The position numbers and the translations under genes are program-made. A DNA stretch of 64,000 nt from Curtobacterium aurantiacum (GTDB lineage Bacteria; Actinomycetota; Actinomycetes; Actinomycetales; Microbacteriaceae), in contig NZ_JAHEWN010000010.1 of assembly GCF_018598555.1 (NCBI RefSeq), positions 1 to 64,000 on the forward strand. The letters are read 5' to 3'. The notes under the pieces are model-generated. The model saw only the letters and a list, made by a program, of their open reading frames with translations. It searched no databases and was not told the DNA's origin. The stretch's first letter is position 1, and every line of letters starts with the position of its first letter. Shown here one piece after another: positions 1 to 8,976 of the stretch.

Positions 1-345
1 GCCTCCAGTCGGGCACGGGGTTGCGGGTACGGCACGGTGCGGTGTTGGTCACCGGGTGCAGCGGTGACCGCCGGGTGCGCACTCGCATCGCAGCACCAGG
101 CCGCCAGGCTCGCACCGAGTGGCGCACCGCGCACGGTGCGGGATCGCACAGACCGCGCACGGTGCGGACTGGAGGCGCGGCGCGGGGCCTGCCACGGGCC
201 TCCAGTCGGGCACGGGGTTGCGGGTACGGCACGGTGCGGTGTTGGTCACCGGGTGCAGCGGTGACCGCCGGGTGAGCGCTCGCAGCGCAGCACCGGGCCG
301 CCAGGCTCGCACCGAGTGACGCACCGCGCGCGGTGCGCGGGGCCG
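1..345. repeat. Gene-free region with a tandem ~145-base repeat
   Basis: A block of about 145 bases occurs at 1-145 and again at 198-343 (offset 197). The first 77 bases (1-77 and 198-274) are identical and the rest differs by scattered substitutions. Between the copies, 167-207 has perfect arms GACTGGAGGC / GCCTCCAGTC around a 21-base loop and belongs to a palindromic family found elsewhere in the window. The palindrome CGCACGGTGCG lies at 130-140 and 156-166. Short open frames here have no recognisable protein content. A diverged copy of the same block lies near 48,483-48,570. Confidence 0.8.
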
Positions 346-351
346 CGTGGA

Positions 352-1407
352 CTACGCGGCGGGAGCTGCGCCGACCCAATCAGCCAGTTTGCGCGCACCG
401 GCGCCCGAGTCGATCGCCTCGGCGGCGACGACGAGCTGTTCGCGGAAGCGCTGCAGGATGGGCCGGTCGGACTCGTTCGGGTCCTGCGCGAGCCGGAACG
501 AGACGAGGCCGGCCGCGGCGTTCAGCAGGACGATGTCGCGGACGGGTCCGGTCTCCCCCGCGAGCACCCGGTGCACGACGGCGGCGTTGTGCTCGGGGTC
601 GCCGCCGAGCAGGTCCTCGGTCCGCGCTCGGGCGATGCCGAGGTCCCGCGGGTCGAGGTCGTGTTCGGTCACGCGCCCCCCGGTGACCTCCCAGATGTGG
701 CTGTGCCCGGTGGTGGTCAGCTCGTCCAGGCCGTCGTCCCCGCGGAACACGAGCGCCGTCGCGCCGCGCGTCTGGAACACGCCCGTGATGATCGGCACGA
801 GGTCGAGCTGGGCGACGCCGACAGCGTTGGCCTCGCACCGTGCGGGGTTGACCAGCGGCCCGAGGAAGTTGAACACCGTCGGCACCCCGATCTCCCGGCG
901 GACCGGGCCTGCGTGGGCGAAACCGGGGTGGAACGCGTTGGCGAACGCGAAGGTCAGCCCGACACGCCGGAAGGTGTCCGCGACACGCGCGGCGTCCATC
1001 GTGAGATCGAGTCCGAGGGCGGCGAGCACGTCGCTCGACCCGGACTTCGACGAGCTGGCCTTGTTGCCGTGCTTGACGACGGGGACCCCGGCTGCGGCGA
1101 TCACGATGGCCGCCATCGTGGAGACGTTCACCGTGCCGACCACGTCGCCGCCCGTCCCGACGATGTCGAGCGCCATCGGGTCGACGTCGAGCGGGACGGC
1201 GGCGTCCAGGATCGCGTCGCGGAAGCCGACGACCTCGTCGACGGTCTCGCCCTTCGCGCGGAGGGTCACGGCGAAGGCGGCGATCTGCGCCTGGGTGGCT
1301 CGCCCGTGGACGATCTCCTCCATGGCCCATGTGGATTGCCTGATCGTCAGGTCCTCGCGCGCCATGAGCGCGCTGATCACCGCTGGCCAAGAAAGTGCAT
1401 CAGGCAT
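352..1407 (-). CDS. trpD: Anthranilate phosphoribosyltransferase
   Basis: Transfers the phosphoribosyl group of PRPP to anthranilate, the second step of tryptophan synthesis, in the cytoplasm. The 351-residue protein has the usual family length. It carries the PRPP loop GTGGD at about 84-88 and the KHGNKASSSKSGSSD segment at about 112-126, both diagnostic. The start at ATG 1407 is chosen because it begins where the family begins and because a TACGAT box lies six bases upstream, suggesting a leaderless mRNA. The frame stays open to 1587, but that extension would run through the divergent ctaE promoter. It stands alone, divergent from ctaE, the arrangement also known from Mycobacterium. Confidence 0.97.
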   Translation of the reverse strand: MPDALSWPAVISALMAREDLTIRQSTWAMEEIVHGRATQAQIAAFAVTLRAKGETVDEVVGFRDAILDAAVPLDVDPMALDIVGTGGDVVGTVNVSTMAAIVIAAAGVPVVKHGNKASSSKSGSSDVLAALGLDLTMDAARVADTFRRVGLTFAFANAFHPGFAHAGPVRREIGVPTVFNFLGPLVNPARCEANAVGVAQLDLVPIITGVFQTRGATALVFRGDDGLDELTTTGHSHIWEVTGGRVTEHDLDPRDLGIARARTEDLLGGDPEHNAAVVHRVLAGETGPVRDIVLLNAAAGLVSFRLAQDPNESDRPILQRFREQLVVAAEAIDSGAGARKLADWVGAAPAA

Positions 1408-1486
1408 GGCTCGATCGTAGTGAATTCGAGAGACCCGCCAGTCTCCTGCGAAAACACTGTCGGGGGTTTCGGCCATAATGGTGGAC
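1408..1486. promoter_or_regulatory. Divergent promoter region trpD / ctaE
   Basis: Toward trpD there is TACGAT (bases 1419 to 1414, minus strand) followed by six bases and the ATG. Toward ctaE there is CATAAT at 1474-1479, seven bases, then GTG at 1487. Both geometries predict transcripts beginning at the start codon. The ATG at 1478 lies inside the -10 box, so it is unlikely to be on the mRNA. No convincing -35 box is seen on either side. Confidence 0.55.
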
Positions 1487-2116
1487 GTGACTAGCACCTC
1501 TCTCTCCAGATCAGCCAGCGGTCCGGCCCTCAACAGGCCGAACGCCGTGGCCGTGGGGACGATCGTGTGGCTGGGCAGCGAGGTCATGTTCTTCGCCGGC
1601 CTGTTCGCGATCTACTTCACGCTCCGCAGCACGTCCCCTGAGCTCTGGGCGACCGAGACCGCGAAGCTCGAGGTGCCCTTCGCCTCCGTGAACACGATCA
1701 TCCTGGTGCTGTCCAGCTTCGCCTGCCAGTTCGCGGTGTTCGCAGCGGAGCGCTTCCAGGTGCACCGGACGAGCTGGAACCCGCGCCACTGGGGCATGAC
1801 GGAGTGGTTCTTCGTCACCTACGCGATGGGCGCGATCTTCGTGTGCGGCCAGATCTTCGAGTACGCCAACCTCTGGCACGAGGGCGTGACGCTCTCCTCC
1901 AGCGCGTACGGCTCGGCGTTCTACATGACCACCGGGTTCCACGGCCTGCACGTGACCGGCGGCCTCATCGCCTTCCTGCTGACGCTCGGCCGCGGTTTCG
2001 CCGCCAAGAACTTCGGCCACAAGGAAGCGACCACCGCCATCGTCGTGTCGTACTACTGGCACTTCGTCGACGTCGTGTGGATCTTCCTCTTCGCCGTCAT
2101 CTACCTTCTCAAGTAG
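1487..2116 (+). CDS. ctaE: Cytochrome c oxidase subunit III
   Basis: Membrane subunit of the aa3 cytochrome oxidase that, in actinobacteria, forms a supercomplex with cytochrome bc1. The 209-residue protein shows five hydrophobic spans, including [18 protein letters not shown] near the N-terminus and a final span ending FAVIYLLK. The short five-helix form is usual for actinobacteria. An in-frame ATG exists at 1478, but GTG 1487 is preferred because the likely transcription start coincides with it. qcrC follows after 21 bases, so ctaE-qcrCAB is probably one operon. The catalytic subunits CtaC and CtaD are not in this window. Confidence 0.95.
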   Translation: MTSTSLSRSASGPALNRPNAVAVGTIVWLGSEVMFFAGLFAIYFTLRSTSPELWATETAKLEVPFASVNTIILVLSSFACQFAVFAAERFQVHRTSWNPRHWGMTEWFFVTYAMGAIFVCGQIFEYANLWHEGVTLSSSAYGSAFYMTTGFHGLHVTGGLIAFLLTLGRGFAAKNFGHKEATTAIVVSYYWHFVDVVWIFLFAVIYLLK

Positions 2117-2137
2117 GAACTGGACACCCCCCAGCAC

Positions 2138-2947
2138 ATGTTCAACAGAACCAAGTCCAAGAAGGGCCGCCGTTCACCGATGGCGACCGTGTCGCTCATC
2201 GTCGTGGGTCTCATGACCACCGGTGGCGCGTACGCACTGTTCAGCTCCACGGCGAACGCCGACGACAGCACGAGCACCGTCGCCGCCTCGAGCCAGTCGC
2301 AGGTGAACGAGGGCGAGAAGCTCTTCGCATCGAACTGCGCCACCTGCCACGGTCTCTCCGCGCAGGGCACGAGCGAGGGCCCGTCCCTCATCGGTGTCGG
2401 CGCCGCGTCGGTCGACTTCCAGGTCGGCACCGGCCGCATGCCGATGGCGGCGCAGGGCCCGCAGGCCGAAGAGAAGCCCGCGCAGTTCACGGACGAGCAG
2501 GTCGACGCCCTGGCCCAGTACGTCGCCTCCCTCGGCCCCGGCCCGTCGGTCCCGTCCGCCGAGCTCACCAACGGTGAAGAAGGCGACGCCGCCGAAGGCG
2601 CCGAACTGTTCCGCATCAACTGCGCCATGTGCCACAACGTGGCCGGCGCTGGCGGTGCGCTGACGGAGGGCAAGTACGCCCCGAACCTCGAGACGGTCTC
2701 CGGCAAGCACATCTACGAGGCCATGCTCACCGGCCCGCAGAACATGCCGGTCTTCAACGACCTGAACCTGACGCCGGAGCAGAAGGCCGACATCATCACG
2801 TACCTGAAGTACGTGCAGGACAACAAGTCCCCCGGCGGCTTCGCACTCGGCTCCCTGGGGCCGGTCGCCGAGGGTCTGTTCATCTGGATCTTCGGACTCG
2901 GCGCGGTCGTCGCGATGACCGTCTGGCTGACCGCGAAGTCCAACTGA
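2138..2947 (+). CDS. qcrC: Cytochrome bc1 complex diheme cytochrome c subunit
   Basis: Electron carrier of the menaquinol-cytochrome c reductase. It replaces both cytochrome c1 and soluble cytochrome c and passes electrons directly to the oxidase. The 269 residues contain two heme-attachment motifs, CATCH (67-71) and CAMCH (162-166), each in its own cytochrome c domain. An N-terminal anchor lies at about 15-37 and a C-terminal anchor in the last 25 residues, so the hemes face outside. The diheme form is the actinobacterial type. It lies between ctaE and qcrA in the conserved order; 33 bases separate it from the qcrA start. Confidence 0.96.
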   Translation: MFNRTKSKKGRRSPMATVSLIVVGLMTTGGAYALFSSTANADDSTSTVAASSQSQVNEGEKLFASNCATCHGLSAQGTSEGPSLIGVGAASVDFQVGTGRMPMAAQGPQAEEKPAQFTDEQVDALAQYVASLGPGPSVPSAELTNGEEGDAAEGAELFRINCAMCHNVAGAGGALTEGKYAPNLETVSGKHIYEAMLTGPQNMPVFNDLNLTPEQKADIITYLKYVQDNKSPGGFALGSLGPVAEGLFIWIFGLGAVVAMTVWLTAKSN

Positions 2948-2980
2948 TCGTCCGTGTCGAACGACACTGAAGGGAACACC

Positions 2981-4045
2981 ATGGCAGAGCACGACGACGA
3001 GACGCTGAACTCGTCCTCGGCTGTCGAGAAGCACGGCACGACCACCTCCCCCGGGATCGCGGTCCTCCCCGCCGACCCGTTCGAGAACCCGGGCGAGCCG
3101 CCGCACCGCCCGCGTCGCACCGACGTCGACCCCAAGAAGCAGCGTCTGGCCGAGCGCCAGGTCGCCGCCTACTTCTACCTGTCGATCGTCGGCAGCGTCC
3201 TGTCGATCGCGGCGTACGTCGCCTTCCCGATCGACCCGAGCGACTTCGGGACGGTCCGCACCGCGAACCTCTTCCTGGGCCTGTCGATCGCCCTCGCGCT
3301 CCTCGCCCTCGGCCTCGGCGCCGTCTACTGGTCGAAGTCGCTCGTCGTCGATCGTGAGATCACCGAGCTCCGTCACGGCACCCGCGGCACCGACGAGACC
3401 CGCGCCAAGGCGGTCGAGGCGTTCCAGCTCGCCGACAAGGAGTCCGGCTTCAGCCGTCGCAAGCTGATCCGCAACTCGATGATCGGTGCCCTGGCCGCGT
3501 TCCCGCTCCCCGGCATCGTCCTGGTCCGTGACCTCGCTCCGGCCGAGGACCCCAACGAGCTGCTCCGTCACACCTTCTGGAAGCAGGGCCTGCGCCTGAC
3601 GAAGGACCCGACGGGTCTGCCGATCAAGGCCTCCGACGTCACCATCGGGTCGGTGTTCCACGTCATCCCCGAGGGCATGCTCGAGTCCGAGCACATGCTG
3701 GAAGAGAAGGCGAAGGCCTCCGTCCTCCTGATGCGCCTGGACCCGAAGGACCTCAACCCGTCCAAGGGCCACGAGAACTGGGGCTACGACGGCATCGTCG
3801 CGTACTCCAAGATCTGCACCCACGTCGGCTGCCCCGTCGCGCTCTACGAACAGCAGACGCACCACCTGCTGTGCCCGTGCCACCAGTCCACCTTCGATGT
3901 CTCGAACAACTGCGAGGTCATCTTCGGTCCGGCAGCACGCCCCCTCCCCCAACTTCCGATCGCGATCGACGACGACGGCTACCTGGTTGCCCAGAGCGAC
4001 TTCCACGAGCCGGTCGGACCGTCCTTCTGGGAGCGTGAACGCTGA
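2981..4045 (+). CDS. qcrA: Cytochrome bc1 complex Rieske iron-sulfur subunit
   Basis: Carries the Rieske 2Fe-2S cluster that takes the first electron from menaquinol. The 354-residue protein is longer than mitochondrial Rieske proteins, as expected for actinobacteria. It has three hydrophobic segments in the N-terminal half and the cluster ligands CTHVGC and CPCHQSTF in the C-terminal domain. The ATG at 2981 is chosen over an in-frame ATG at 2954 because GAAGGGA lies a few bases upstream. The stop overlaps the qcrB start by one base (TGATG), implying translational coupling. Confidence 0.96.
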   Translation: MAEHDDETLNSSSAVEKHGTTTSPGIAVLPADPFENPGEPPHRPRRTDVDPKKQRLAERQVAAYFYLSIVGSVLSIAAYVAFPIDPSDFGTVRTANLFLGLSIALALLALGLGAVYWSKSLVVDREITELRHGTRGTDETRAKAVEAFQLADKESGFSRRKLIRNSMIGALAAFPLPGIVLVRDLAPAEDPNELLRHTFWKQGLRLTKDPTGLPIKASDVTIGSVFHVIPEGMLESEHMLEEKAKASVLLMRLDPKDLNPSKGHENWGYDGIVAYSKICTHVGCPVALYEQQTHHLLCPCHQSTFDVSNNCEVIFGPAARPLPQLPIAIDDDGYLVAQSDFHEPVGPSFWERER

Positions 4046-5733
4046 TGAGCAGCACCACCACCACCGCACCGAACACGTCGACGAACAAGCCGGCGCCGGA
4101 GCGCGGATCCCGCATCATCGGCGGGGTCGCCAACTACATCGACGAGCGCACCAGCATCTCGGGTCTCGTCAAGGAAGTCGGCCGCAAGATCTTCCCGGAC
4201 CACTGGAGCTTCATGCTCGGCGAGGTGGCGCTGTACAGCTTCGTCGTCGTGCTGCTCTCCGGGACCTTCCTGACGTTCTTCTTCCAGGCGTCGATGACCG
4301 AGGTCGTCTACAACGGCTCGTACGTGCCACTCAAGGGCGTCGCGATGTCGACGGCCCTGCAGTCCACGCTCGACATCTCGTTCGACATCCGTGGCGGGCT
4401 CTTCGTCCGACAGATCCACCACTGGGCAGCCCTGCTGTTCGTGGCGTCGGTGATGCTGCACATGGCCCGCGTGTTCTTCACCGGTGCCTTCCGCAAGCCG
4501 CGTGAGCTCAACTGGGTCTTCGGATTCCTGCTCTGGGTCCTCGCCATGGCCGAGGGCTTCACCGGCTACTCGCTCCCCGACGACCTGCTCTCCGGCAACG
4601 GTCTCCGGATCATCGTCGGCATGATCGAGGGCGTCCCGGTCATCGGCGTCTGGATCGCCTACCTGCTCTTCGGTGGCGAGTTCCCCGGTACCGACATCGT
4701 CGGCCGCCTGTACACGCTGCACATCCTGCTGCTGCCGGCGATCCTCGTCGCTGTTCTGGGTGTCCACCTCGTCCTCGTCGTGATCAACAAGCACACGCAG
4801 TTCGCGGGTCCGGGCAAGACGAACGAGAACGTGGTCGGTGTCCCGATCCTCCCGGCGTTCGCCGCGAAGGCCGGTGGCTTCTTCTTCATCGTCGCGGGCA
4901 TCCTCGCCCTCATCGCGTCGCTGTTCACGATCAACCCGATCTGGAACTACGGCCCGTACGACCCGTCCCCGGTGTCCGCCGGTACCCAGCCCGACTGGTA
5001 CATCGGCTTCGCCGACGGTGCGCTCCGTCTGGTGCCGCCGCACTGGGAGGTCGTGTGGTTCGGCTACACGGTGTCGTTCAACATCCTCGTGCCGATCGCC
5101 GTCCTGGTCGCTCTCATCGTCGCCATCCTCATGTACCCGTTCCTCGAGTCGTGGGTGACCGGAGACAAGCGTGAGCACCACATCCTCGACCGCCCGCGCA
5201 ACGCTCCGACGCGCACCGCGATCGGCGCCGCCGGCATCACGCTCTACCTGAGCCTGATGTTCGCCGCCTCGTCCGACATCATCGCGACGCACTTCATGGT
5301 GTCGATCGAACACGTGATCCACGTGATCCAGGCGACGACGGTCCTCGGCCCGTTCATCGCCTTCTGGATCACGAAGCGTGTCTGCCTCGCCCTCCAGAAG
5401 AAGGACCGCGAGATCGTCCTGCACGGCTACGAGTCGGGCCGTATCGTCCGACTCCCCCACGGCGAGTACATCGAGGTGCACGAGCAGCTCGACGAGTACG
5501 AGCGGTGGAAGCTGCTGCAGTTCAACGAGTACAAGCCGCTGATGATCCGCCCGAACGCCAAGGGCAAGATCACCGGTCTGCAGAAGGTCCGCGCTGGCGT
5601 CTCCCGCTTCTTCTTCGAGGACCGCATCGAGCCGGTCTCGAAGGCCGAGCTCGAGGCAGCGCACGCCGCGCACCACGGCCCGGACCTCGAGGGTAGCCAC
5701 CAGGCACCCCAGGTCGGCCCCGGCGATCACTGA
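4045..5733 (+). CDS. qcrB: Cytochrome bc1 complex cytochrome b subunit
   Basis: Multi-helix membrane subunit with both quinol sites and two b hemes. The 562-residue protein has the extended C-terminal cytoplasmic tail of actinobacterial QcrB. Heme-ligand helices are visible, for example HHWAALLFVASVMLHMARVF, and the PDWYIGF segment lies before the later helices. It is the last gene of the ctaE-qcrCAB operon and is followed 27 bases later by a strong hairpin. In mycobacteria this subunit is the target of Q203-type inhibitors; that is family knowledge, not something visible here. Confidence 0.97.
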   Translation: MSSTTTTAPNTSTNKPAPERGSRIIGGVANYIDERTSISGLVKEVGRKIFPDHWSFMLGEVALYSFVVVLLSGTFLTFFFQASMTEVVYNGSYVPLKGVAMSTALQSTLDISFDIRGGLFVRQIHHWAALLFVASVMLHMARVFFTGAFRKPRELNWVFGFLLWVLAMAEGFTGYSLPDDLLSGNGLRIIVGMIEGVPVIGVWIAYLLFGGEFPGTDIVGRLYTLHILLLPAILVAVLGVHLVLVVINKHTQFAGPGKTNENVVGVPILPAFAAKAGGFFFIVAGILALIASLFTINPIWNYGPYDPSPVSAGTQPDWYIGFADGALRLVPPHWEVVWFGYTVSFNILVPIAVLVALIVAILMYPFLESWVTGDKREHHILDRPRNAPTRTAIGAAGITLYLSLMFAASSDIIATHFMVSIEHVIHVIQATTVLGPFIAFWITKRVCLALQKKDREIVLHGYESGRIVRLPHGEYIEVHEQLDEYERWKLLQFNEYKPLMIRPNAKGKITGLQKVRAGVSRFFFEDRIEPVSKAELEAAHAAHHGPDLEGSHQAPQVGPGDH

Positions 5734-5760
5734 CACTGCGACATTCCTCGGCAAGAAACA

Positions 5761-5800
5761 GGGAAACCCCTCGTCCACTTCGTGGGCGGGGGGTTTCCCC
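5761..5800 (+). terminator. Terminator after qcrB
   Basis: Arms GGGAAACCCC and GGGGTTTCCC flank a partly paired inner stem and a TTC loop, 27 bases past the qcrB stop. No long T-run follows, as is common in very GC-rich genomes. Confidence 0.75.
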
Positions 5801-5874
5801 GTCTCGCCTCAACACGCCGCCCCCAGTTCACGGCTGGTTCACTCCGGCGTGCTGGACTCGTCCAGGACGGTGTG

Positions 5875-5886
5875 GCAACGTGTTGC
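5875..5886. promoter_or_regulatory. Candidate operator upstream of the metallophosphoesterase
   Basis: GCAAC-GT-GTTGC is a perfect inverted repeat 31 bases before the ATG at 5918. The shape resembles LacI-family operators, but no regulator gene is adjacent. It could be chance. Confidence 0.3.
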
Positions 5887-5917
5887 ACCACGCATCCGCC
5901 AACGGAATGAGACCCCG

Positions 5918-6877
5918 ATGGACAGCCGGACGGCCGAACACCCCAGGCCGAACCACTTCCTGCTCCACCTCAGCGACACCCACCTCGTCTCCGGGGGTGG
6001 GAACCTGTACGGCGACGTCGACTCCGCCGCTCGCCTGACCGAGATCGTCGCCGACATCGAAGCTTCGGGCACGCGCCCGGAAGCGATCGTCGTCACCGGC
6101 GACGTCGCCGACAAGGGCGAGCCGGGTGCGTACGCCCGGGTGCGCGAGATCCTCGAGCCGGCCGCCGAGCGCATCGGTGCGCAGGTGATCTGGGCGATGG
6201 GGAACCACGACGAGCGCGGCGCCTTCCGCCAGGAGCTCTTCGGCCTGCAGCCCACCGATCGCCCGGTGGACTTCGTCTACGACGTCAACGGCCTGCGCGT
6301 GATCACCCTGGACACCAGCGTGCCCGGCCACCACCACGGTGAGGTCTCCCCCGAGCAGCTCGACTGGCTCGCCGAGGTCCTGTCCGAGGCGGCCCCGCAC
6401 GGCACGATCCTCGCGATGCACCACCCGCCCGTGCCGAGCGTGCAGGACCTCACCGTCCTCGTCGAACTGCGCGACCAGCAGGCCCTGGCCGAGGTCGTCG
6501 AGGGCAGCGACGTCCTCGCCATCATCGCCGGGCACCTGCACTACTCGACCAGTGCGGTGTTCGCCGGCGTCCCGGTGTCCGTCGCCAGCGCCACCTGCTA
6601 CACCCAGGACCTCACGGAGTACCAGGGCGGAACGCGTGGGCGGGACGGCGCGCAGTCGTTCAACCTCGTGCACGTCTACGGCCGCAACGTCGTCCACTCG
6701 GTGGTGCCGATCGGGCACTACGCGACCGTCGGGCAGCCGGTCTCGGCCGCCGAGACCGAGGCGAAGCTCGCGGCGCACGGTGTGACGATCCCCGCGGCGG
6801 TCGAGCCTGCTCCGGTCACCTCGAGCATCCCCGTGTTCACGCTGGACTCGGTGCCCGTCTCCCCCATCCACCGCTAG
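5918..6877 (+). CDS. Calcineurin-type metallophosphoesterase (CpdA-like)
   Basis: Predicted cytoplasmic phosphodiesterase with a two-metal centre. Annotators often call this family 3',5'-cyclic-AMP phosphodiesterase, but the substrate cannot be read from sequence. All family motifs are present in order: SDTH (19-22), GDVADKG (61-67), GNHDE (96-100), MHHPP (about 167-171) and GHLHYS (205-210). The 319-residue length fits. ATG 5918 is chosen because the homologous core begins about 15 residues later and GGAATGAG lies upstream; an in-frame ATG at 5849 adds a non-homologous stretch. It is probably a separate transcription unit between two hairpins. Confidence 0.85.
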   Translation: MDSRTAEHPRPNHFLLHLSDTHLVSGGGNLYGDVDSAARLTEIVADIEASGTRPEAIVVTGDVADKGEPGAYARVREILEPAAERIGAQVIWAMGNHDERGAFRQELFGLQPTDRPVDFVYDVNGLRVITLDTSVPGHHHGEVSPEQLDWLAEVLSEAAPHGTILAMHHPPVPSVQDLTVLVELRDQQALAEVVEGSDVLAIIAGHLHYSTSAVFAGVPVSVASATCYTQDLTEYQGGTRGRDGAQSFNLVHVYGRNVVHSVVPIGHYATVGQPVSAAETEAKLAAHGVTIPAAVEPAPVTSSIPVFTLDSVPVSPIHR

Positions 6878-6894
6878 CGCCGCGCACTTCGAGT

Positions 6895-6937
6895 GCAGAA
6901 GAGGTCGGGTCCGTCATCCGGACCCGACCTCTTCTGC
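6895..6937. terminator. Strong bidirectional-looking terminator hairpin
   Basis: A perfect 19-bp stem (6895-6913 with 6919-6937) and a five-base loop, 17 bases past the metallophosphoesterase stop. It begins GCAGAAGAGG and ends CCTCTTCTGC, so T-rich tails are present on both strands. It may also stop transcription from the minus-strand Stealth gene. Confidence 0.85.
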
Positions 6938-6994
6938 GCACCAAGCGGGACGGGTGTGTCCGGGGCGCGCACCGGGGCGGTGGACTACCCGCCG

Positions 6995-7042
6995 GACGGT
7001 CGGGAGGCCCGTGGCGGGGCCGACTCGCGCCTCCCGGCCGTC
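6995..7042. repeat. Dispersed palindromic repeat, copy B
   Basis: Arms GACGGTCGGGAGGC and GCCTCCCGGCCGTC pair over 14 positions with one G-T pair around a 20-base loop. It is the same family as 167-207, 13558-13606, 14401-14443, 48410-48452 and 56448-56501. The rest of the 6938-7304 gap shows no credible gene. Confidence 0.7.
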
Positions 7043-7243
7043 GAGGTGGTCGCGACACACCGCGGGTGCTGCGTCGCGTGGTCACGTTGTGTTGGTCGCG
7101 GGAGGCGGAGTCGGCGGTTTGCGACCGCTCGGCGTGGGGGTGGCGGTGTGTCGTGACCGGTGGAGCGGGCGGTGGAGCGTGCGGGTGCGTCTGAACCTCG
7201 TGGCTGGGTTCCGGCGCCGGGCTCGCAGGCTCGCCCGGAGCGC

Positions 7244-7306
7244 CCCAGCAGGCCGCTGGCGCGTCCTGAGCGCTGGGACGCTCCCAGCAGGCCGCTGGCG
7301 CGTCCT
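7244..7306. repeat. 24-base direct repeat ending in the Stealth stop codon
   Basis: CCCAGCAGGCCGCTGGCGCG plus TCCT occurs at 7244-7267 and 7283-7306, spaced 39 bases apart. The second copy runs into the stop codon of the minus-strand Stealth gene (7305-7307). Confidence 0.75.
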
Positions 7307-8858
7307 AGACGGTGGGGCGCTCCCACGGCGCGGGGAACGGGAAGTAGCGCTCGAGGAAGTCGGTAACGCGCTGCGTACGTTCCTCGTCGCTGACCTCCGG
7401 GAAGCTGCCGTCGTTGAGGCAGAAGAAGTCGGCGTTCCGCTTCTTCAGCAGCTCGTCGAGGGAGCGGAGCCCGGACTGCATCGTGGTGTCGATGTAGCGG
7501 ACGTCGGCGGTCTCCTGCACGATCGCCCGACCGGTGAGGAGCGAGTAGTAGTGGTACAGCGAGTTCGTCACCGAGATGTTGTCCGCAGCACGGAAGCGCG
7601 AGGCTGCCGTCGACGCGAACTCGGCGGCGAACTCGTGCTCCATCTCGGTCATGATCGAGGCACGCAGTGGGGTCGGAGCGTGCTCGAGGTGCCGCGTCGT
7701 CACCGCGCCGAAGCGCTGCTGCAGCAGGCGACGGTTGACCCGGGCGGAGTTCTCGAAACCGCTGCGCGCCGGGTTGTTCGAACCGAGCCCGATGCGGGTG
7801 GTGGCGAGGATGAACTTCGTCACCGACCCCGGGCTGAAGAACATCGACGGGTCGGTCAGGCGCCCGAAGAACATGTCGTCGTTCGAGTAGATGAAGTGCT
7901 CGCTGATGCCCGGGATGTGGTGCAGCTGCGACTCGACGGCCTGCGAGTTGTGCGTCGGCAGGACGGACGGGTCGGCGAAGAACTCTTCGCTGCGGACGAT
8001 CCGGACCTTCGGGTGCTCGGCGAGCCAGTGCGGCGCCGGGGAGTCCGTTGCGATGTAGATCTGACGGATCCACGGCGCGAAGGTGTGCACCGAACGGAGC
8101 GCGTACTTCAGTTCGTCGATCTGCCGGAACCGGGCGGGAGCGTCGTCGCCCTCACCCAGGACGGCGTTCGACTGCGCAGCCTGACGGGCCCGCTGGTACT
8201 CGACGGCGTTGCCGTCGACCCACGAGAAGACGATGTCGATCGGGAAGCGGATGTCCGAGACGTGGTCGTCGAACATGTGCTCGACGGTGCGCCAGGTTCG
8301 GCCGTACCGTTCGATGTCGACGAGCACGAACTCGTCGATCGGCAGGCTGCGGCGCATGAGGGCGTTCTCGACGGGAGCGAGGACCTCGGTGTCGGTGACC
8401 CGCCAGAACTCGAGCTGGACGCTCGTCTCAGCGCCGTAGCGCAGGCGTCCGAGGGGCTCGAGGCGGGGACGGAACACGCGCAGCACGGGTTCTTCGACGG
8501 AGCCGAGCCCGTCGTCCTGCACGAGCACGGCCGGCTTGCCCGGCGGCTTCGCGTAGAACGGCTCGTTGACGGCCGCGGACATCACGGCGCTCTCCGCACG
8601 CTGGCGGTCGCGCTCGTCGAGGGCGATCACCGGACGCTGGTCGTTGCCCCGGATGAGCAGGTGGTCGACATCAGCCGCGGTGAGCGCGTCGTCGAGGAAC
8701 AGCAGGTCCTCGATCATCGACTGCTGCGGCGTGAGGTGTCCGTTGATCAGGGTCAGCCGCCCCTTGCGGACGACGACGTCGGATCGGTCGAGACCGCCGG
8801 AGGACGGTCGAGGGTTCAGCAGAGGACTCTCGGTCACCGGCTCGGTCTCGTCGTTCAT
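7305..8858 (-). CDS. Stealth-family sugar-phosphate transferase
   Basis: Stealth proteins transfer hexose-1-phosphate onto surface polysaccharides, making phosphodiester-linked glycans. All four conserved regions are visible in the 517 residues: CR1 PIDIVFSWVDG (206-216), CR2 from about 245 (DELKYALRSVHTFAPWI, IYSNDDMFFG), CR3 around 390-435 (HAPTPLRASIM) and CR4 at the C-terminus (FCLNDGSFPE, then a terminal PWE). No signal peptide is seen. ATG 8858 has GAAGGG upstream, and a TAGGAT box lies at 8905-8910 on the minus strand. The acceptor glycan is unknown. The gene is 118 bases downstream of a membrane-protein gene on the same strand. Confidence 0.88.
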   Translation of the reverse strand: MNDETEPVTESPLLNPRPSSGGLDRSDVVVRKGRLTLINGHLTPQQSMIEDLLFLDDALTAADVDHLLIRGNDQRPVIALDERDRQRAESAVMSAAVNEPFYAKPPGKPAVLVQDDGLGSVEEPVLRVFRPRLEPLGRLRYGAETSVQLEFWRVTDTEVLAPVENALMRRSLPIDEFVLVDIERYGRTWRTVEHMFDDHVSDIRFPIDIVFSWVDGNAVEYQRARQAAQSNAVLGEGDDAPARFRQIDELKYALRSVHTFAPWIRQIYIATDSPAPHWLAEHPKVRIVRSEEFFADPSVLPTHNSQAVESQLHHIPGISEHFIYSNDDMFFGRLTDPSMFFSPGSVTKFILATTRIGLGSNNPARSGFENSARVNRRLLQQRFGAVTTRHLEHAPTPLRASIMTEMEHEFAAEFASTAASRFRAADNISVTNSLYHYYSLLTGRAIVQETADVRYIDTTMQSGLRSLDELLKKRNADFFCLNDGSFPEVSDEERTQRVTDFLERYFPFPAPWERPTV

Positions 8859-8976
8859 CCATGCCCTTCGGGTCGTGCGGCCGGGTCCTGTACCCGACCT
8901 CCCGATCCTACCGTCCGCCCGCGCCCGACGGTGCTCGCAGGCGCGACGGCCGTGCGGGAGCGCTGCAGCAGGCCGG

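Noticed and set aside
3979-5778. 599-residue minus-strand frame opposite qcrB
   Set aside because: Antisense to qcrB, Asp/Arg-rich with no domain.
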